DNA of 64,000 bases, from positions 62,001 to 126,000 of the forward strand of contig JAUYNR010000047.1 of the NCBI GenBank assembly GCA_030698225.1, written 5' to 3'. Each line of letters starts with the position of its first letter. The stretch's first letter is position 1. The stretch comes from Oxalobacteraceae bacterium. GTDB lineage: Bacteria > Pseudomonadota > Gammaproteobacteria > Burkholderiales > Burkholderiaceae_D. The position numbers and the translations under genes are program-made. The notes under the pieces are model-generated. The model searched no databases. It saw only the letters and a list, made by a program, of their open reading frames with translations, and was not told the DNA's origin. Below are positions 40,488 to 50,220 of this stretch, in pieces.

Positions 40488-41686
40488 GCGCAGTCATTCA
40501 GCGGCCATCCAGCGTGCCGGCCGAAGTGCGCAGCGTCGCGCTGCCGACTGGCCTGATGCAGCTCAAGGTCGACGCCGGCGCGTTCCGGCTCGATGACCTG
40601 ATCGGGTTTGCTGCGCGCGCCAACGCCAAGCGCGGCTTCCTGTTCCTGAGCAAGGTATTGGGCAAGCACTGGCCGGCGACGCCGCAGGCGATGCGCGCCA
40701 TCCATGTCGCGCTGGCCGCGCAGGTGCCGGCCGATTTGCCGGGCCCGGTGGTGTTCATCGCGATGGCCGAGACGGCGATCGGATTGGGGCAGGGCGTTTT
40801 TGAAGCGTATCTGGACGCCCATCCTGAGCGTACGGCGCTGTTCCTGCATACCTCGCGCTATCAGGTCGGAGATACCCCGATCATCGAGTTCGAAGAAGCG
40901 CACAGCCACGCGCCGCGGCAGTTCCTGCATATGCCGACAGACGCCCGCCTGCGCGATCTCTTGCTCTGTGCGCGTTCGCTGGTGCTGGTCGACGACGAAG
41001 CCAGCACCGGCAACACCTTCCTGAATTTGACCGATGCCTGCCGGGCGCTGAATCCGGCCATCGAGCGCGTGCATCTGGCGACGATCACCAACTTCATGGG
41101 ACAGGCAGCCAACGATGCGCTGTCGCAGCGCTTCGGCATCGCGGTCACGATCGGCGCCGCGCTCAGCGGCGAATATGCATTCGCCGCCGGCCAATTGCAG
41201 CAGGCCGCCGCTGCCGCCCAGCTGTTCGAAGCGCATGCGGAGCGCGGCGCCAGCGCCGCATTCGGCCGGCTCGGCGTGGACCGTCGGCTGCAGCTGCCGA
41301 CCGATCTGGCCGCGCGTCTGGGCGCGTCGATCCGCGCTGGCGAGCGCACGCTGGTGCTCGGTACCGGCGAATTCATGCACATGGCTTTTCTGCTGGGACG
41401 CGGACTCGAACAACAGGGCGTCGATGTCGCGCTGCAGTCGAGCACCCGTTCGCCGATTCTGCAATGGGGCGCGGTCGGCCACGCGCTGACCTTTCCCGAC
41501 AACTATGGCGAAGGCGTCGCCAACTTCATTTATAACGTCGCGCCCGGCCAGTACGATCACGTATTCATTTGCCACGAGACACCGCCGAACGCAGCGCTGC
41601 AGCAGTTTGCGGATGCGGTCGGCGGCCGTTTGTTTCATTTTTTGTCCGAGAATAATATTGAAGAAATTCCTGTTCGTCGACCTTGA
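40484..41686 (+). CDS. Phosphoribosyltransferase-TRSP fusion protein of the ter module
   Basis: A 400-residue protein. The N-terminal PRTase-type domain carries the PRPP loop LVLVDDEASTGNTF (about residue 165). The C-terminal TRSP domain begins near TLVLGTGEFMHMAF and shows its name-giving motif SSTRSPI (about residue 325). The start is GTG in a GTGA overlap with the ATP-grasp stop, showing translational coupling; the frame extends further up only as a shadow. Likely links a base or similar group to ribose phosphate; the actual substrate is unknown. Confidence 0.85.
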   Translation: MSAVIQRPSSVPAEVRSVALPTGLMQLKVDAGAFRLDDLIGFAARANAKRGFLFLSKVLGKHWPATPQAMRAIHVALAAQVPADLPGPVVFIAMAETAIGLGQGVFEAYLDAHPERTALFLHTSRYQVGDTPIIEFEEAHSHAPRQFLHMPTDARLRDLLLCARSLVLVDDEASTGNTFLNLTDACRALNPAIERVHLATITNFMGQAANDALSQRFGIAVTIGAALSGEYAFAAGQLQQAAAAAQLFEAHAERGASAAFGRLGVDRRLQLPTDLAARLGASIRAGERTLVLGTGEFMHMAFLLGRGLEQQGVDVALQSSTRSPILQWGAVGHALTFPDNYGEGVANFIYNVAPGQYDHVFICHETPPNAALQQFADAVGGRLFHFLSENNIEEIPVRRP

Positions 41687-42410
41687 CGACACCCTGTTCC
41701 AAACGCCGGGCAAATGTGCTGCGGAAGAAGACTTGCGTGCTGCCGCCTATCTGAAGGATGGCGCCGCCTGTTCGTATACGACTGCGCGCCAGCGCGCGCT
41801 GTTTGAAATGATGCAGCGTGAAATGACGCTGATCCCGGCCACCGCGCGCAACCGCGATGCGTTGAGCCGGGTCGATCTGCCGTTTTCCAGTTACTCGATC
41901 ATCGATTACGGCGGTGTCGTGCTGGAGCCGGGCGGCGCGGTCGATGCCGTTTGGCTCGACACGATGCGCGTCGATATGGCGCGTGCGCTGGATGGCTTGC
42001 AACAAGCGATGCAGATCATCGACCAGTATTCGGCCAGCGCAGGGCTGAAAGGTCGGGCCCGCCTGATCGAGGATTGCGCGACCCCGTTCTACATCGTGCT
42101 CAAGGATCCTGAAAAGATTTCCGAGCGACTCGAACAAGTCGAGCGCGAGGCGGTCGCGCCCTGGATTGCCGCTGCCGGCAAGGATTTCTTCATCCACCGC
42201 AACGGCAACAATCTGGCGGTGCTGCCAAAGTCGCTGAACAAGGCGCGCGCGGTCGAATACCTGCGCCAGCGGCTGGTAGCCGAACATGGCGAGATCATGA
42301 CGCTGGGCATGGGCGACAGCAAATCGGATGCGCGCTTCATGGCCGCATGCGACTACGCGATCGTGCCGAGCGGCACCCAACTGGCGGCACTGACGCTGGC
42401 GGCGTTATGA
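41658..42410 (+). CDS. HAD-superfamily hydrolase of the ter module
   Basis: A 250-residue HAD phosphatase. Motif I FVDLDDTLF (about residues 6-14) has the nucleophile Asp and acid/base Asp; motif IV GMGDSKSDARFM (about residue 215) completes the site. The C2-type cap lies between. I assign the start at TTG 41658, which begins right before motif I and overlaps the previous gene by 29 bases; no ATG is placed usefully. Probably removes a phosphate from the module's intermediate. Confidence 0.84.
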   Translation: MKKFLFVDLDDTLFQTPGKCAAEEDLRAAAYLKDGAACSYTTARQRALFEMMQREMTLIPATARNRDALSRVDLPFSSYSIIDYGGVVLEPGGAVDAVWLDTMRVDMARALDGLQQAMQIIDQYSASAGLKGRARLIEDCATPFYIVLKDPEKISERLEQVEREAVAPWIAAAGKDFFIHRNGNNLAVLPKSLNKARAVEYLRQRLVAEHGEIMTLGMGDSKSDARFMAACDYAIVPSGTQLAALTLAAL

Positions 42411-43507
42411 ATAGCAACAGCTTTTGCGGCAGCTACCGCCAGGACGACGTCGAATTCCTGTTGAAGCGTCTGGCGCAGCAACCGTTTGTCGAGATCGCGC
42501 ACAAGGAACAGTTAATCCAGTCCGGTGCCCGTCACTATAGCGAAATGCTGTCGCCGGAAGCGTTGCCATCGGCGCGCTACCTGCAGGTGTTCAACGATGC
42601 CTTTGCTGCCAATCGGCAGCAGATGGCGCGCGATTGCCTGGCGCTGGCGGCGCTGATCGCGGCCCGGCGCACTGGTCCGATAACGCTGGTGTCGCTGGTG
42701 CGCGCCGGCACGCCGGTCGGCGTCATCCTCAAGCATCTGTTGCAGCGGGTGATCGGGCGCGATGCGGCCCACTATTCAATATCCATCATCCGCGACCGCG
42801 GCATCGACCAGGTGGCGCTGCAGCATATTCTGGACCGGGGTCATATGCCGGAATCGATCGTGTTCATCGATGGCTGGACCGGCAAAGGCGTGATTTCGCG
42901 CGTGCTGGAGCAGGCGGTGGGCGACTTCAACCGGCGCCACGATGTGGCGATCGACAGCGGCTTGTATGTGCTGTCGGACCTGGCCGGCACCGCTGCGTGC
43001 GCGGCGTCCTCAAGCGACTACCTGATTCCGTCCAGTATTCTGAATGCGACTGTCTCCGGACTGGTCAGCCGTTCGGTGCTGAACGACGCCATCGGCCCCG
43101 CCGATTTTCACGGTTGCGTGTATTACGACCGGTTCGAAGCGCACGATCAGTCGCGCGCGTTTGCCGACGGATTGATTGCCGATGGCGTGCGGCTGGCCGA
43201 ACGCGACGGCATCCCGGATGCGGCGCCGATCGACCGCGCGCAAGTCGCGGCGATTTCCGCCGAATTCCTCCGTGCAACGATGGTGCAGCATCGCATCGAC
43301 GATGTGAATCTGGTAAAGCCCGGCATCGGCGAAGCGACCCGGGTGCTGTTGCGCCGGGTGCCGCGGCTGCTGATTCTGCGCGATCCGGATGCGCCGGACG
43401 TTGCACATTTGAAGCTGCTGGCGGCAGAGAAATCGGTGGCGCTGAGCGTCGATCCGGACTTGCCGTACCAGGCCGTATCGCTGATAAGGAGTGCATTAGA
43501 TGGCTAA
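42407..43507 (+). CDS. StiP/PRTase-like protein of the ter module
   Basis: A 366-residue protein matching the ter-linked family labelled either PRTase_1 or cysteine protease StiP in databases. PRTase-like elements are ITLVSLVRAGTPVGVILKHL (about residues 85-104) and the PRPP-loop-like IVFIDGWTGKGVISRVL (about residue 148). A Cys-protease role is not obvious from the sequence. ATGA overlap with the HAD stop. With the TRSP fusion the module has two PRTase-like proteins, which fits assembly of a ribosylated product. Confidence 0.82.
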   Translation: MNSNSFCGSYRQDDVEFLLKRLAQQPFVEIAHKEQLIQSGARHYSEMLSPEALPSARYLQVFNDAFAANRQQMARDCLALAALIAARRTGPITLVSLVRAGTPVGVILKHLLQRVIGRDAAHYSISIIRDRGIDQVALQHILDRGHMPESIVFIDGWTGKGVISRVLEQAVGDFNRRHDVAIDSGLYVLSDLAGTAACAASSSDYLIPSSILNATVSGLVSRSVLNDAIGPADFHGCVYYDRFEAHDQSRAFADGLIADGVRLAERDGIPDAAPIDRAQVAAISAEFLRATMVQHRIDDVNLVKPGIGEATRVLLRRVPRLLILRDPDAPDVAHLKLLAAEKSVALSVDPDLPYQAVSLIRSALDG

Positions 43508-44450
43508 AATAAAAACCCTCGGCGCGTCGCTGTACGTGCCTGCGACGCACAAGGATCTGCAGCAGATCGCCGATGGCGTGTTGCTCGGCGATCTGCGTTC
43601 GGTTATCTTTTGTACCGAAGATGCGGTGGCCGATAGCGAGCTGAGTTACTCGCTGTTCAATTTATCGCTGGTGCTGCAGCAGATGGTAGAGCGGCCAAGT
43701 ACCGAGCGCTTCGTGCGCGTGCGCAACCCGGACGTGATGAAGCGCGTGCTGGAGATGCCCGGTGCGGAAAAGCTGACCGGCTTCGTGCTGCCGAAAGCCA
43801 CGCGGCACAACTTCGATGCGTATTTCAGGCAAGTGCGCATGACCGACCATATGCTGATGCCGACGCTTGAGACTGCAGAGGTATTCGACGAAGCGGAGAT
43901 GAAGCTGTTTCGCCAATGCCTGGAGCAGCCGGGCGTGCGTGACCACATTCTGGCGCTGCGCATCGGCGGCAACGATCTGCTGGCGCTGCTGGGGATGCGG
44001 CGGCCGCGCAACATGACGATTTACAGGACGCCGCTCGGGCCGGTTATTTCGAGACTGGTGACGACCTTCCGTCCGTACGGTTTTGTACTGACTGCACCGG
44101 TGTTCGAGCACCTGGACAATCCGGCGCTGCTGGCGCAGGAAGTGGAAGAGGATCTGGCGCACGGGATGGTTGGCAAGACCGCGATTCATCCGAGCCAGGT
44201 GGCGCTGATCGAGCATCACTACCGGGTCCGGCGCACCGATGTCGAAGTGGCGCTGCGGATCATGGATCAGGCCAGCCCGGCAGTATTCAAAATGCACGAT
44301 TCGATGTGCGAAGTCGCCACCCATCGGGCCTGGGCGCATGGCGTCGTCGAGCAGGCCAGAGTGTTTGGAATCCATCATGCCGGCGACGACAGCAATGCCG
44401 TTACCCCGATTGATTTGCAGCAGAATCCGCAGCAAACGCAACCCACATAA
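43500..44450 (+). CDS. HpcH/HpaI aldolase/CitE-like lyase of the ter module
   Basis: A 316-residue TIM-barrel enzyme of the CitE/HpcH type: FCTEDAVADSEL (about residue 38), VRVRNPDVM with a likely substrate Arg, LALRIGGNDLLALLG (about residue 149) and the family end KTAIHPSQVALI (about residue 224). Such enzymes use Mg2+ to cleave or form C-C bonds beside a carboxylate. The start overlaps the previous stop by 8 bases and has AAGGAG. It may supply or trim a carboxylic building block for the ATP-grasp enzyme. Confidence 0.86.
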   Translation: MAKIKTLGASLYVPATHKDLQQIADGVLLGDLRSVIFCTEDAVADSELSYSLFNLSLVLQQMVERPSTERFVRVRNPDVMKRVLEMPGAEKLTGFVLPKATRHNFDAYFRQVRMTDHMLMPTLETAEVFDEAEMKLFRQCLEQPGVRDHILALRIGGNDLLALLGMRRPRNMTIYRTPLGPVISRLVTTFRPYGFVLTAPVFEHLDNPALLAQEVEEDLAHGMVGKTAIHPSQVALIEHHYRVRRTDVEVALRIMDQASPAVFKMHDSMCEVATHRAWAHGVVEQARVFGIHHAGDDSNAVTPIDLQQNPQQTQPT

Positions 44451-44464
44451 AAAGGATTGAAGCC

Positions 44465-45691
44465 ATGACCGCAATGACCGATTTTGCACGAGGACAAAAG
44501 GGGAAACTGACCGACATCGGATGTAGCGGTGCGTTCCCGATCACAGTTAGCATTGCGGCGCAGGGCATGGAGGTCGATATTGCCTGCTTCGGGCTGGATG
44601 CCAACGACAAGTTATCGGATGACCGCTACATGGTTTTTTTCAACCAGAAATCCTGTCCGGGCGGCGCGGTGACGCTGGAGATCGGCGACGGCAAATCGAC
44701 GTTTATAACCGATGTGGCGCGCTTGCCGGATTCGATACACAAGCTGGTTTTTGCCGCGTCGATCGGCGGCGACGGCACGATGCGCAAGCTGGGATCGAGT
44801 TCGATCCGCCTCGGCAACGCCACATTCCAGTTTTCGGGCGCCGATTTCCAGGATGAAAAGGCGGTGATCGTCGGCGAAGTCTACCAGCGCGATGGCCAGT
44901 GGCGCTTCGGCGCGGTCGGCCAGGGATTCAGCGGCGGGATGTCCGCGCTGCTGAAGCATTTCGGCGGCACCGAGGCGGACAGTTCCCCAGCGCCGGCACC
45001 GGCGCCTGCGCCGGAACCAAAGAAGGTGTCGCTGTCGAAGATCACGCTCGAGAAGCGCGGCGACAAGGTCTCGCTGGAGAAGGCCGGCGGTCGCGGCTTC
45101 GGACGCATCCGCGTCAATCTGAACTGGAATCAGTCCGCGCTGCCTGCCGCGGCGCCCCAGAAGACGGGTTTTCTGAACAAAATACTGGGCGGCGCGCAGT
45201 CAAAATCAGGCGGCGGCATCGACCTCGACCTGGGCTGCATGTTCCAGATGGCCGATGGCAGTCCCGGCTGCGTGCAGGCGCTCGGCAACAGCTGGGGCAA
45301 TTTCAGCCAACCGCCGTTCGTCCATCTGGAAGGCGATGACCGCTCCGGCAGCAACACCGACGGGGAAAACCTGTTCATCAACGGCGACCAGCTGAGTCAG
45401 ATCAAGCGCATTCTGATCTATACCTTCATCTATGAAGGTGCGCCGAACTGGGCCGTCACCAACGGCGTGGTCAGCATCGAGGCGCCCGGCCAGGCTCCGG
45501 TCGAAGTCAGGCTCGACAACGGCACCGATGCATCGATGTGCGCGATTGCGATGATCGAGAATAACGGCGGCAACCTGCAGATAACCAAGCTGGTCGAATA
45601 TTTCAAACAGAGCGCAGGCAAGAGCGCGCACGAACTGGTAAACGACCAGTTCGGATTCGGGCTGCGGTTCAAAAGAGGTTCGAAGGATTAA
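44465..45691 (+). CDS. terA: TerA-like protein with two TerD-type domains
   Basis: A 408-residue protein. Residues 1-165 form a TerD-like domain (KGKLTDIG, IACFGLDAND, GEVYQRDGQWRFGAVGQGF), but the acidic calcium loop is replaced by SCPGGAVTLEIGDGKS. A Pro/Ala linker (SSPAPAPAPAPEPKK) leads to a second domain (about 185-408) with NLNWNQ, IDLDLGCMFQ and an acidic loop EGDDRSGSNTDGENL. This two-domain plan matches TerA. The second domain probably keeps metal binding while the first is structural or regulatory. Confidence 0.85.
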   Translation: MTAMTDFARGQKGKLTDIGCSGAFPITVSIAAQGMEVDIACFGLDANDKLSDDRYMVFFNQKSCPGGAVTLEIGDGKSTFITDVARLPDSIHKLVFAASIGGDGTMRKLGSSSIRLGNATFQFSGADFQDEKAVIVGEVYQRDGQWRFGAVGQGFSGGMSALLKHFGGTEADSSPAPAPAPAPEPKKVSLSKITLEKRGDKVSLEKAGGRGFGRIRVNLNWNQSALPAAAPQKTGFLNKILGGAQSKSGGGIDLDLGCMFQMADGSPGCVQALGNSWGNFSQPPFVHLEGDDRSGSNTDGENLFINGDQLSQIKRILIYTFIYEGAPNWAVTNGVVSIEAPGQAPVEVRLDNGTDASMCAIAMIENNGGNLQITKLVEYFKQSAGKSAHELVNDQFGFGLRFKRGSKD

Positions 45692-45895
45692 ATCGTGTTT
45701 GCCGGCGTAATTGCGGCCGGGGCCTGCCGCCGGCCGCGAAAGATTCCGTAATTGATGTCAGTCAAGCAGCTTTTTGCTTTACGTTGTTATTCTTTTGGAT
45801 CTGGCCGTGGCCGCCGTTCTGGCTGCCGGCAGCCTGTAGTGTTTTTTCCTAAATCCCGCGACACCGGATCTTGCCGCGATCAAGAAAGAATCACG

Positions 45896-46318
45896 ATGCA
45901 AAAAATATTAGTCCCGGTCGACGGCTCGGAAAATGCGCTGCGGGCGCTTAGGCATGCAATCGTCGTTGCGAACAGCAGTGCACAGGCTGAGCTCCACTTG
46001 CTGTATGTGCAGAATCCGATACCGCCCCATCTGCATCTCAATTTCCCGATCGACAGCATCAAGAAAGCCGAAGCAAAAGAAGCCGATAAGGTGTTGCTGG
46101 CCGCCAGGCAGCTTTGCGACCAGGCGGCGGTTTCCTGCGTGGCCCATATCCGCGTCGGCGCGATTGCGCAAACGATTGCCGCTGGCGCCGATGAATTGCA
46201 GTGCGACGCAATCATCATGGGCACCCGCGGCATGAATGCAGTTGCCAGCCTGATCATCGGTTCGGTGACGACCAAGGTGATTCATCTGGCGCAGGTGCCT
46301 GTGACGCTGGTCAAGTAA
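45896..46318 (+). CDS. Universal stress protein (UspA family)
   Basis: A 140-residue UspA-type protein. It begins MQKILVPVDGSENALRA and ends with the ATP-binding G-2x-G-9x-G-S pattern in MGTRGMNAVASLIIGSVTTK, followed by APVTLVK-like LAQVPVTLVK. The ATG at 45896 is preceded by AAGAAAG; the frame runs 48 codons further up without support. Such proteins bind ATP and act in stress survival. It is 205 bases after terA and 12 bases before the exchanger gene, so it leads the calcium-transport group. Confidence 0.92.
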   Translation: MQKILVPVDGSENALRALRHAIVVANSSAQAELHLLYVQNPIPPHLHLNFPIDSIKKAEAKEADKVLLAARQLCDQAAVSCVAHIRVGAIAQTIAAGADELQCDAIIMGTRGMNAVASLIIGSVTTKVIHLAQVPVTLVK

Positions 46319-46330
46319 TCCTCGCCGGTC

Positions 46331-47347
46331 ATGAGCGAGTTGCTGCTGGCATGGCTGCAGTTTGGCATCTGTGCGCTGCTGATCGCGTTCGCCGGCATGA
46401 AACTGTCGCATTACGGCAATGTCATTGCCGACCAGACCGGTTGGTCGGGTAGCTGGGTCGGCCTTTTCATGCTCGCTACCGTGACCTCGCTGCCGGAGCT
46501 GGCTACCGGCGTGAGTTCGGTTACGCTGGCGAACCAACCTGATATTGCAGTGGGCAATGTGCTCGGCAGTTGCATGTTCAATTTGTCGATGCTGGCGCTG
46601 GTGGACCTGCTGTATCGGCAAGAATCGGTTTATCGCCGCGCCAGCCAGGGGCATATCCTGTCGGCCGGATTCGGCGTGGTACTGATCGCTTTCGTCGGCC
46701 TGGGCCTGCTGATCGGCGACCAGGCCAGGACTATCGCGATTGGCCATGTCGGGATTTTTGCGCTGGCCATTGTATTGCTGTATCTGGTCGCGATTCGCAC
46801 CGTGTTTGTCTATGAACGTGCGACGATGCAGCAATTCACTGAAAAAGCCTCGGACCGCTACGCGCAGTTGAGCTTGCGTCAGGCTGTTATCCGCTACGCG
46901 CTGGCAGCCGTGGTGGTGGTTGGCGCCGGTATCCGGCTGCCGTTTGTGGCGGTGCAGTTGGCCGAAATCATGGGCTGGCACATGACGTTTGTCGGTACGC
47001 TGTTTGTTGCGGTCGTCACTACGCTGCCTGAGCTGGCGGTGACGATTTCGGCATTGCGCCTGGGTGCGCTCGACATGGCGATCGCCAATCTGTTGGGCAG
47101 CAACCTGTTCAATATCCTGATCCTGGCGATCGACGATCTGTTCTTCGCTGCCGGTCCGATTCTGTCGCATGTGTCGCCGATTCATGCGATTACCGCATTT
47201 TCTGCGGTCATCATGACCGGCTGCGTGGTGATCGGGCTGCTGTATCGCCCGAGCGCACGGCCGTTGCGGATGATGAGTTGGGTCAGCATCGCGCTGTTCG
47301 CGGTTTTTTTCCTGAATTCCTACCTACTCTATGGTTATGGCGATTAA
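46331..47347 (+). CDS. Sodium/calcium exchanger-family antiporter
   Basis: A 338-residue CaCA-family membrane protein with about ten helices in two inverted halves. The alpha repeats are clear: TSLPELATGVSSV..GNVLGSCMFNL (about residue 52) and TTLPELAVTISAL..ANLLGSNLFNI (about residue 230), each with the conserved Glu of PE that binds the cation. It probably extrudes Ca2+ in exchange for Na+ or H+. Its 3' end overlaps the start of the Ca2+-type ATPase by 17 bases. Confidence 0.88.
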   Translation: MSELLLAWLQFGICALLIAFAGMKLSHYGNVIADQTGWSGSWVGLFMLATVTSLPELATGVSSVTLANQPDIAVGNVLGSCMFNLSMLALVDLLYRQESVYRRASQGHILSAGFGVVLIAFVGLGLLIGDQARTIAIGHVGIFALAIVLLYLVAIRTVFVYERATMQQFTEKASDRYAQLSLRQAVIRYALAAVVVVGAGIRLPFVAVQLAEIMGWHMTFVGTLFVAVVTTLPELAVTISALRLGALDMAIANLLGSNLFNILILAIDDLFFAAGPILSHVSPIHAITAFSAVIMTGCVVIGLLYRPSARPLRMMSWVSIALFAVFFLNSYLLYGYGD

Positions 47348-50024
47348 AACAGAAGCGGCATCGGATACCGGTCCCGGCGACCATGCGCCGGCATGGCAGA
47401 CCCTGTCGGTGACGGCAGCGACAGCCAAGCTCAAGGTGCATCCCGCTACCGGCCTGTCGCACCAGGAGGCTGCGCATCGGCTGGCCCGCCACGGTCCGAA
47501 CGCGATCCGTGAAAAGCCGCCGCGCCCGTTATGGCGGATGTTCCTGGATCAGTTCAGCGATTTCATGATCGTGATACTGATTGCTGCCGCAGTGGTGTCG
47601 GGACTGGTCGGCGACCTCAAGGACACGCTGGCGATTGTGGTGATCGTGCTGCTCAATGCGGTGATCGGATTCGTGCAGGAAGTGCGCGCGCAGCGTGCGA
47701 TAGCGTCGCTCAGGCAGATGGCCGCGACCGGCGCACTGGTGTTGCGCGGCGGCGAGCGGGTGCCGGTACCGGCAGCGGAACTGGTGCCGGGCGACCTGGT
47801 GCTGCTGGAAGCGGGCAATGTGGTGCCGGCCGATCTGCGCCTGATCGAGGTTGCGCAGTTGAAACTCGATGAATCCTTGCTTACCGGCGAAGCATGCACG
47901 GTGGAGAAGCACTGCGAGCCGCTGCCCGCTGCCGGTCTGCCCGATGCGCCGCTGGGCGACCGCTTCAACATGGGATTCAAGGGCACCATCGTCAGCTACG
48001 GCCGCGGCAGCGGCGTCGTGGTGGCAACCGGCATGGCCACCGAGCTGGGCAAGATTGCCGCCCTGCTCGATAGCGGCGAGGAGCTCAGGACGCCGCTGCA
48101 AAAGCGGCTGGCCGAATTCGGCAAGCGCCTCGGCCTGGCGGTGCTGGCCATCTGCGTCATCATCTTCGTGGTTGGCCTGTTGCGGGGCGAAACGCCGGTG
48201 CTGATGTTCCTCACCGCAGTGAGTCTGGCGGTCGCCGCAATCCCGGAAGCGTTGCCGGCGGTGGTTACCATTTCGCTGGCGCTGGGGGCGCGCAAGATGG
48301 TGCTGCAGCACGCATTGATCCGGCGTCTGCCGGCGGTCGAAACGCTGGGTTCGGTGACGTATATTTGTTCCGACAAGACCGGCACGCTGACCCAGAACAA
48401 GATGCGGGTGCAACAGCTCGAGGCAGCCGGGACTCTGTTGCACGACTGGTCGGACGTGCCGGCGCAGGAGCCATGGGCCAGCCTGTTTACCGCGCTGGCA
48501 CTGTCCAACGATGCCGGCGCCGACAGGCACGGCAAGATTTCCGGCGATCCGACCGAAGTCGCGCTGTATCAGGCGGCGCGCGATGCCGGCTATGACAGGA
48601 CAGTGCTGGAGCGCAGCGCAGCCCGAGTGTTCGAGCTGCCGTTCGATGCGCAACGCAAATGCATGACGACCTTTCATCAACAGGCCGGCGGCCTGCTCGC
48701 ATTTACCAAGGGCGCACCGGAAAACCTGATCCCGTCGTGCACCAAATCACGCACCGCGCAGGGCGACGCTGCGCTGCAGGCCGACACCATCCTTGCCAGT
48801 GCGCAGCGGATGGCGGCGGCAGGCTTGCGCGTGCTGGCGCTGGCGCGGCGCGACTGGACGGCGCTGCCGCAAGCGGCGGATGCCGCCACAATCGAGAGCG
48901 GGCTTACTTTTCTGGGCCTGGTCGGCATGATGGACCCGCCGCGGCATGAAGCGAAGAGTGCGGTGCACCTGTGCAAAACCGCCGGCATCACGCCGGTCAT
49001 GATCACCGGCGACCATGCGGCGACCGCGCATGCGATCGCGCGCCAGCTCGGGATCGCGACCGAAGCCGACCGCGTGATGACCGGGCCGCAGCTGGCGCTG
49101 CTCAGCGACGCCGCATTCAGGCAGCAGGTTGGCGCACTGCGCGTCTATGCGCGGGTCGATCCGGCTCAGAAGATCCGCATCGTCGAGGCCTTGCAGGCGC
49201 AGGGCGAGTTCGTCGCGATGACCGGCGATGGCGTCAACGATGCGCCGGCGTTAAAGCGCGCCGATATCGGCATCGCGATGGGTAAAGGCGGCACCGACGT
49301 GGCGCGCGAGGCCGCCAGCCTGGTGCTGCTGGACGATAACTTCGCCACCATCGTCCACGCGGTGCGCGAAGGACGGCGGATCTTCGACAATATCCGCAAG
49401 TTCATTCGGTATACGATGACCAGCAATTCGGCCGAAATCTGGGTCATCTTTCTGGCACCCTTCCTCGGTCTGCCGATCCCGTTGTTGCCGATCCACATCC
49501 TGTGGATCAACCTGCTGACCGATGGCCTGCCCGGCCTGGCGCTGTCAGCCGAGCCGGCTGAAAAAGGCATCATGCAGCGGCCGCCGCGCGCGCCCACGGA
49601 AAGCGTATTTGCGCACGGCATGTGGCAGCACATCGTATGGGTTGGCTTGGCGATGGCCGGCGTATCGCTGTTTGCGCAGGCCTGGGCCATCCATTCGGAC
49701 TCGGCGAACTGGCAAACCATGGTGTTTACCGTGCTGACGCTGTCGCAGATGGGCCATGTGCTGGCGATCCGCTCCGAACGCGAATCGCTGTTCCGGCAAG
49801 GCTTGCGCTCGAACCTGCCTTTGCTGGGCGCGGTGGCCCTGACCTTCCTGCTGCAAATGGCGACCATCTATGTGCCGTTTTTGAATCCGATTTTCAATAC
49901 CGACCCGCTTTCCGGGTCCGAACTGGCATTTTGTCTTTTATTGTCGACGACGGTGTTTTTCATCGTCGAAGTCGAAAAACTGCTGGTTCGCAAGGGTCGG
50001 CTGTATGCCCAAACATCGGCCTGA
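47331..50024 (+). CDS. P-type ATPase, PII/calcium type
   Basis: An 897-residue cation pump. An N-terminal cation-ATPase domain ([18 protein letters not shown]) leads to the actuator loop [10 protein letters not shown] (TGEA where most have TGES). Phosphorylation Asp is in [13 protein letters not shown] (about residue 350), the nucleotide domain has FTKGAPENL, and the hinge is [23 protein letters not shown]4 reads [21 protein letters not shown] and M6 [14 protein letters not shown], matching the N..TDG..P calcium ligands of SERCA/PacL-type pumps. It starts inside the exchanger gene (ATG at 47331 or 47337), indicating coupled translation. Likely exports Ca2+ or Mn2+. Confidence 0.92.
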   Translation: MVMAIKTEAASDTGPGDHAPAWQTLSVTAATAKLKVHPATGLSHQEAAHRLARHGPNAIREKPPRPLWRMFLDQFSDFMIVILIAAAVVSGLVGDLKDTLAIVVIVLLNAVIGFVQEVRAQRAIASLRQMAATGALVLRGGERVPVPAAELVPGDLVLLEAGNVVPADLRLIEVAQLKLDESLLTGEACTVEKHCEPLPAAGLPDAPLGDRFNMGFKGTIVSYGRGSGVVVATGMATELGKIAALLDSGEELRTPLQKRLAEFGKRLGLAVLAICVIIFVVGLLRGETPVLMFLTAVSLAVAAIPEALPAVVTISLALGARKMVLQHALIRRLPAVETLGSVTYICSDKTGTLTQNKMRVQQLEAAGTLLHDWSDVPAQEPWASLFTALALSNDAGADRHGKISGDPTEVALYQAARDAGYDRTVLERSAARVFELPFDAQRKCMTTFHQQAGGLLAFTKGAPENLIPSCTKSRTAQGDAALQADTILASAQRMAAAGLRVLALARRDWTALPQAADAATIESGLTFLGLVGMMDPPRHEAKSAVHLCKTAGITPVMITGDHAATAHAIARQLGIATEADRVMTGPQLALLSDAAFRQQVGALRVYARVDPAQKIRIVEALQAQGEFVAMTGDGVNDAPALKRADIGIAMGKGGTDVAREAASLVLLDDNFATIVHAVREGRRIFDNIRKFIRYTMTSNSAEIWVIFLAPFLGLPIPLLPIHILWINLLTDGLPGLALSAEPAEKGIMQRPPRAPTESVFAHGMWQHIVWVGLAMAGVSLFAQAWAIHSDSANWQTMVFTVLTLSQMGHVLAIRSERESLFRQGLRSNLPLLGAVALTFLLQMATIYVPFLNPIFNTDPLSGSELAFCLLLSTTVFFIVEVEKLLVRKGRLYAQTSA

Positions 50025-50030
50025 GATCAG

Positions 50031-50060
50031 CCGCGTGGGCACGCTCTGGTGCCCACGCGG
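50031..50060. repeat. Short palindrome upstream of the toxin-antitoxin pair
   Basis: Perfect 12-base arms CCGCGTGGGCAC / GTGCCCACGCGG with a 6-base loop, directly after the P-ATPase stop. A related palindrome follows the toxin gene at 50878-50899. It may also end the ter/calcium transcript, though no T tract follows. Confidence 0.8.
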
Positions 50061-50119
50061 ACAGTCACAATGACGTTGGCAAATGCGCTGTGCTTGCATG
50101 TGGTGGTTTGCCTATGTCA

Positions 50120-50150
50120 CGGGTGGGCAGGATGAAACCGTGCCCACCCG
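50120..50150. repeat. Second short palindrome upstream of the toxin-antitoxin pair
   Basis: Perfect 10-base arms CGGGTGGGCA / TGCCCACCCG with an 11-base loop. Shares GTGGGCA with the palindromes at 50031 and 50878. Confidence 0.75.
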
Positions 50151-50220
50151 TATTCGGGAGATTTAATCGCCTGGAGAAGGCCTGGCCACGCGGCAATGCG
50201 GGTTGACTTATTAATCAATA

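Noticed and set aside
35480-45691. Complete tellurite-resistance operon of the terZABCDEF type
   Set aside because: No TerB-type protein was found and the membrane protein is DUF475 rather than classical TerC, so tellurite resistance itself should not be assumed.
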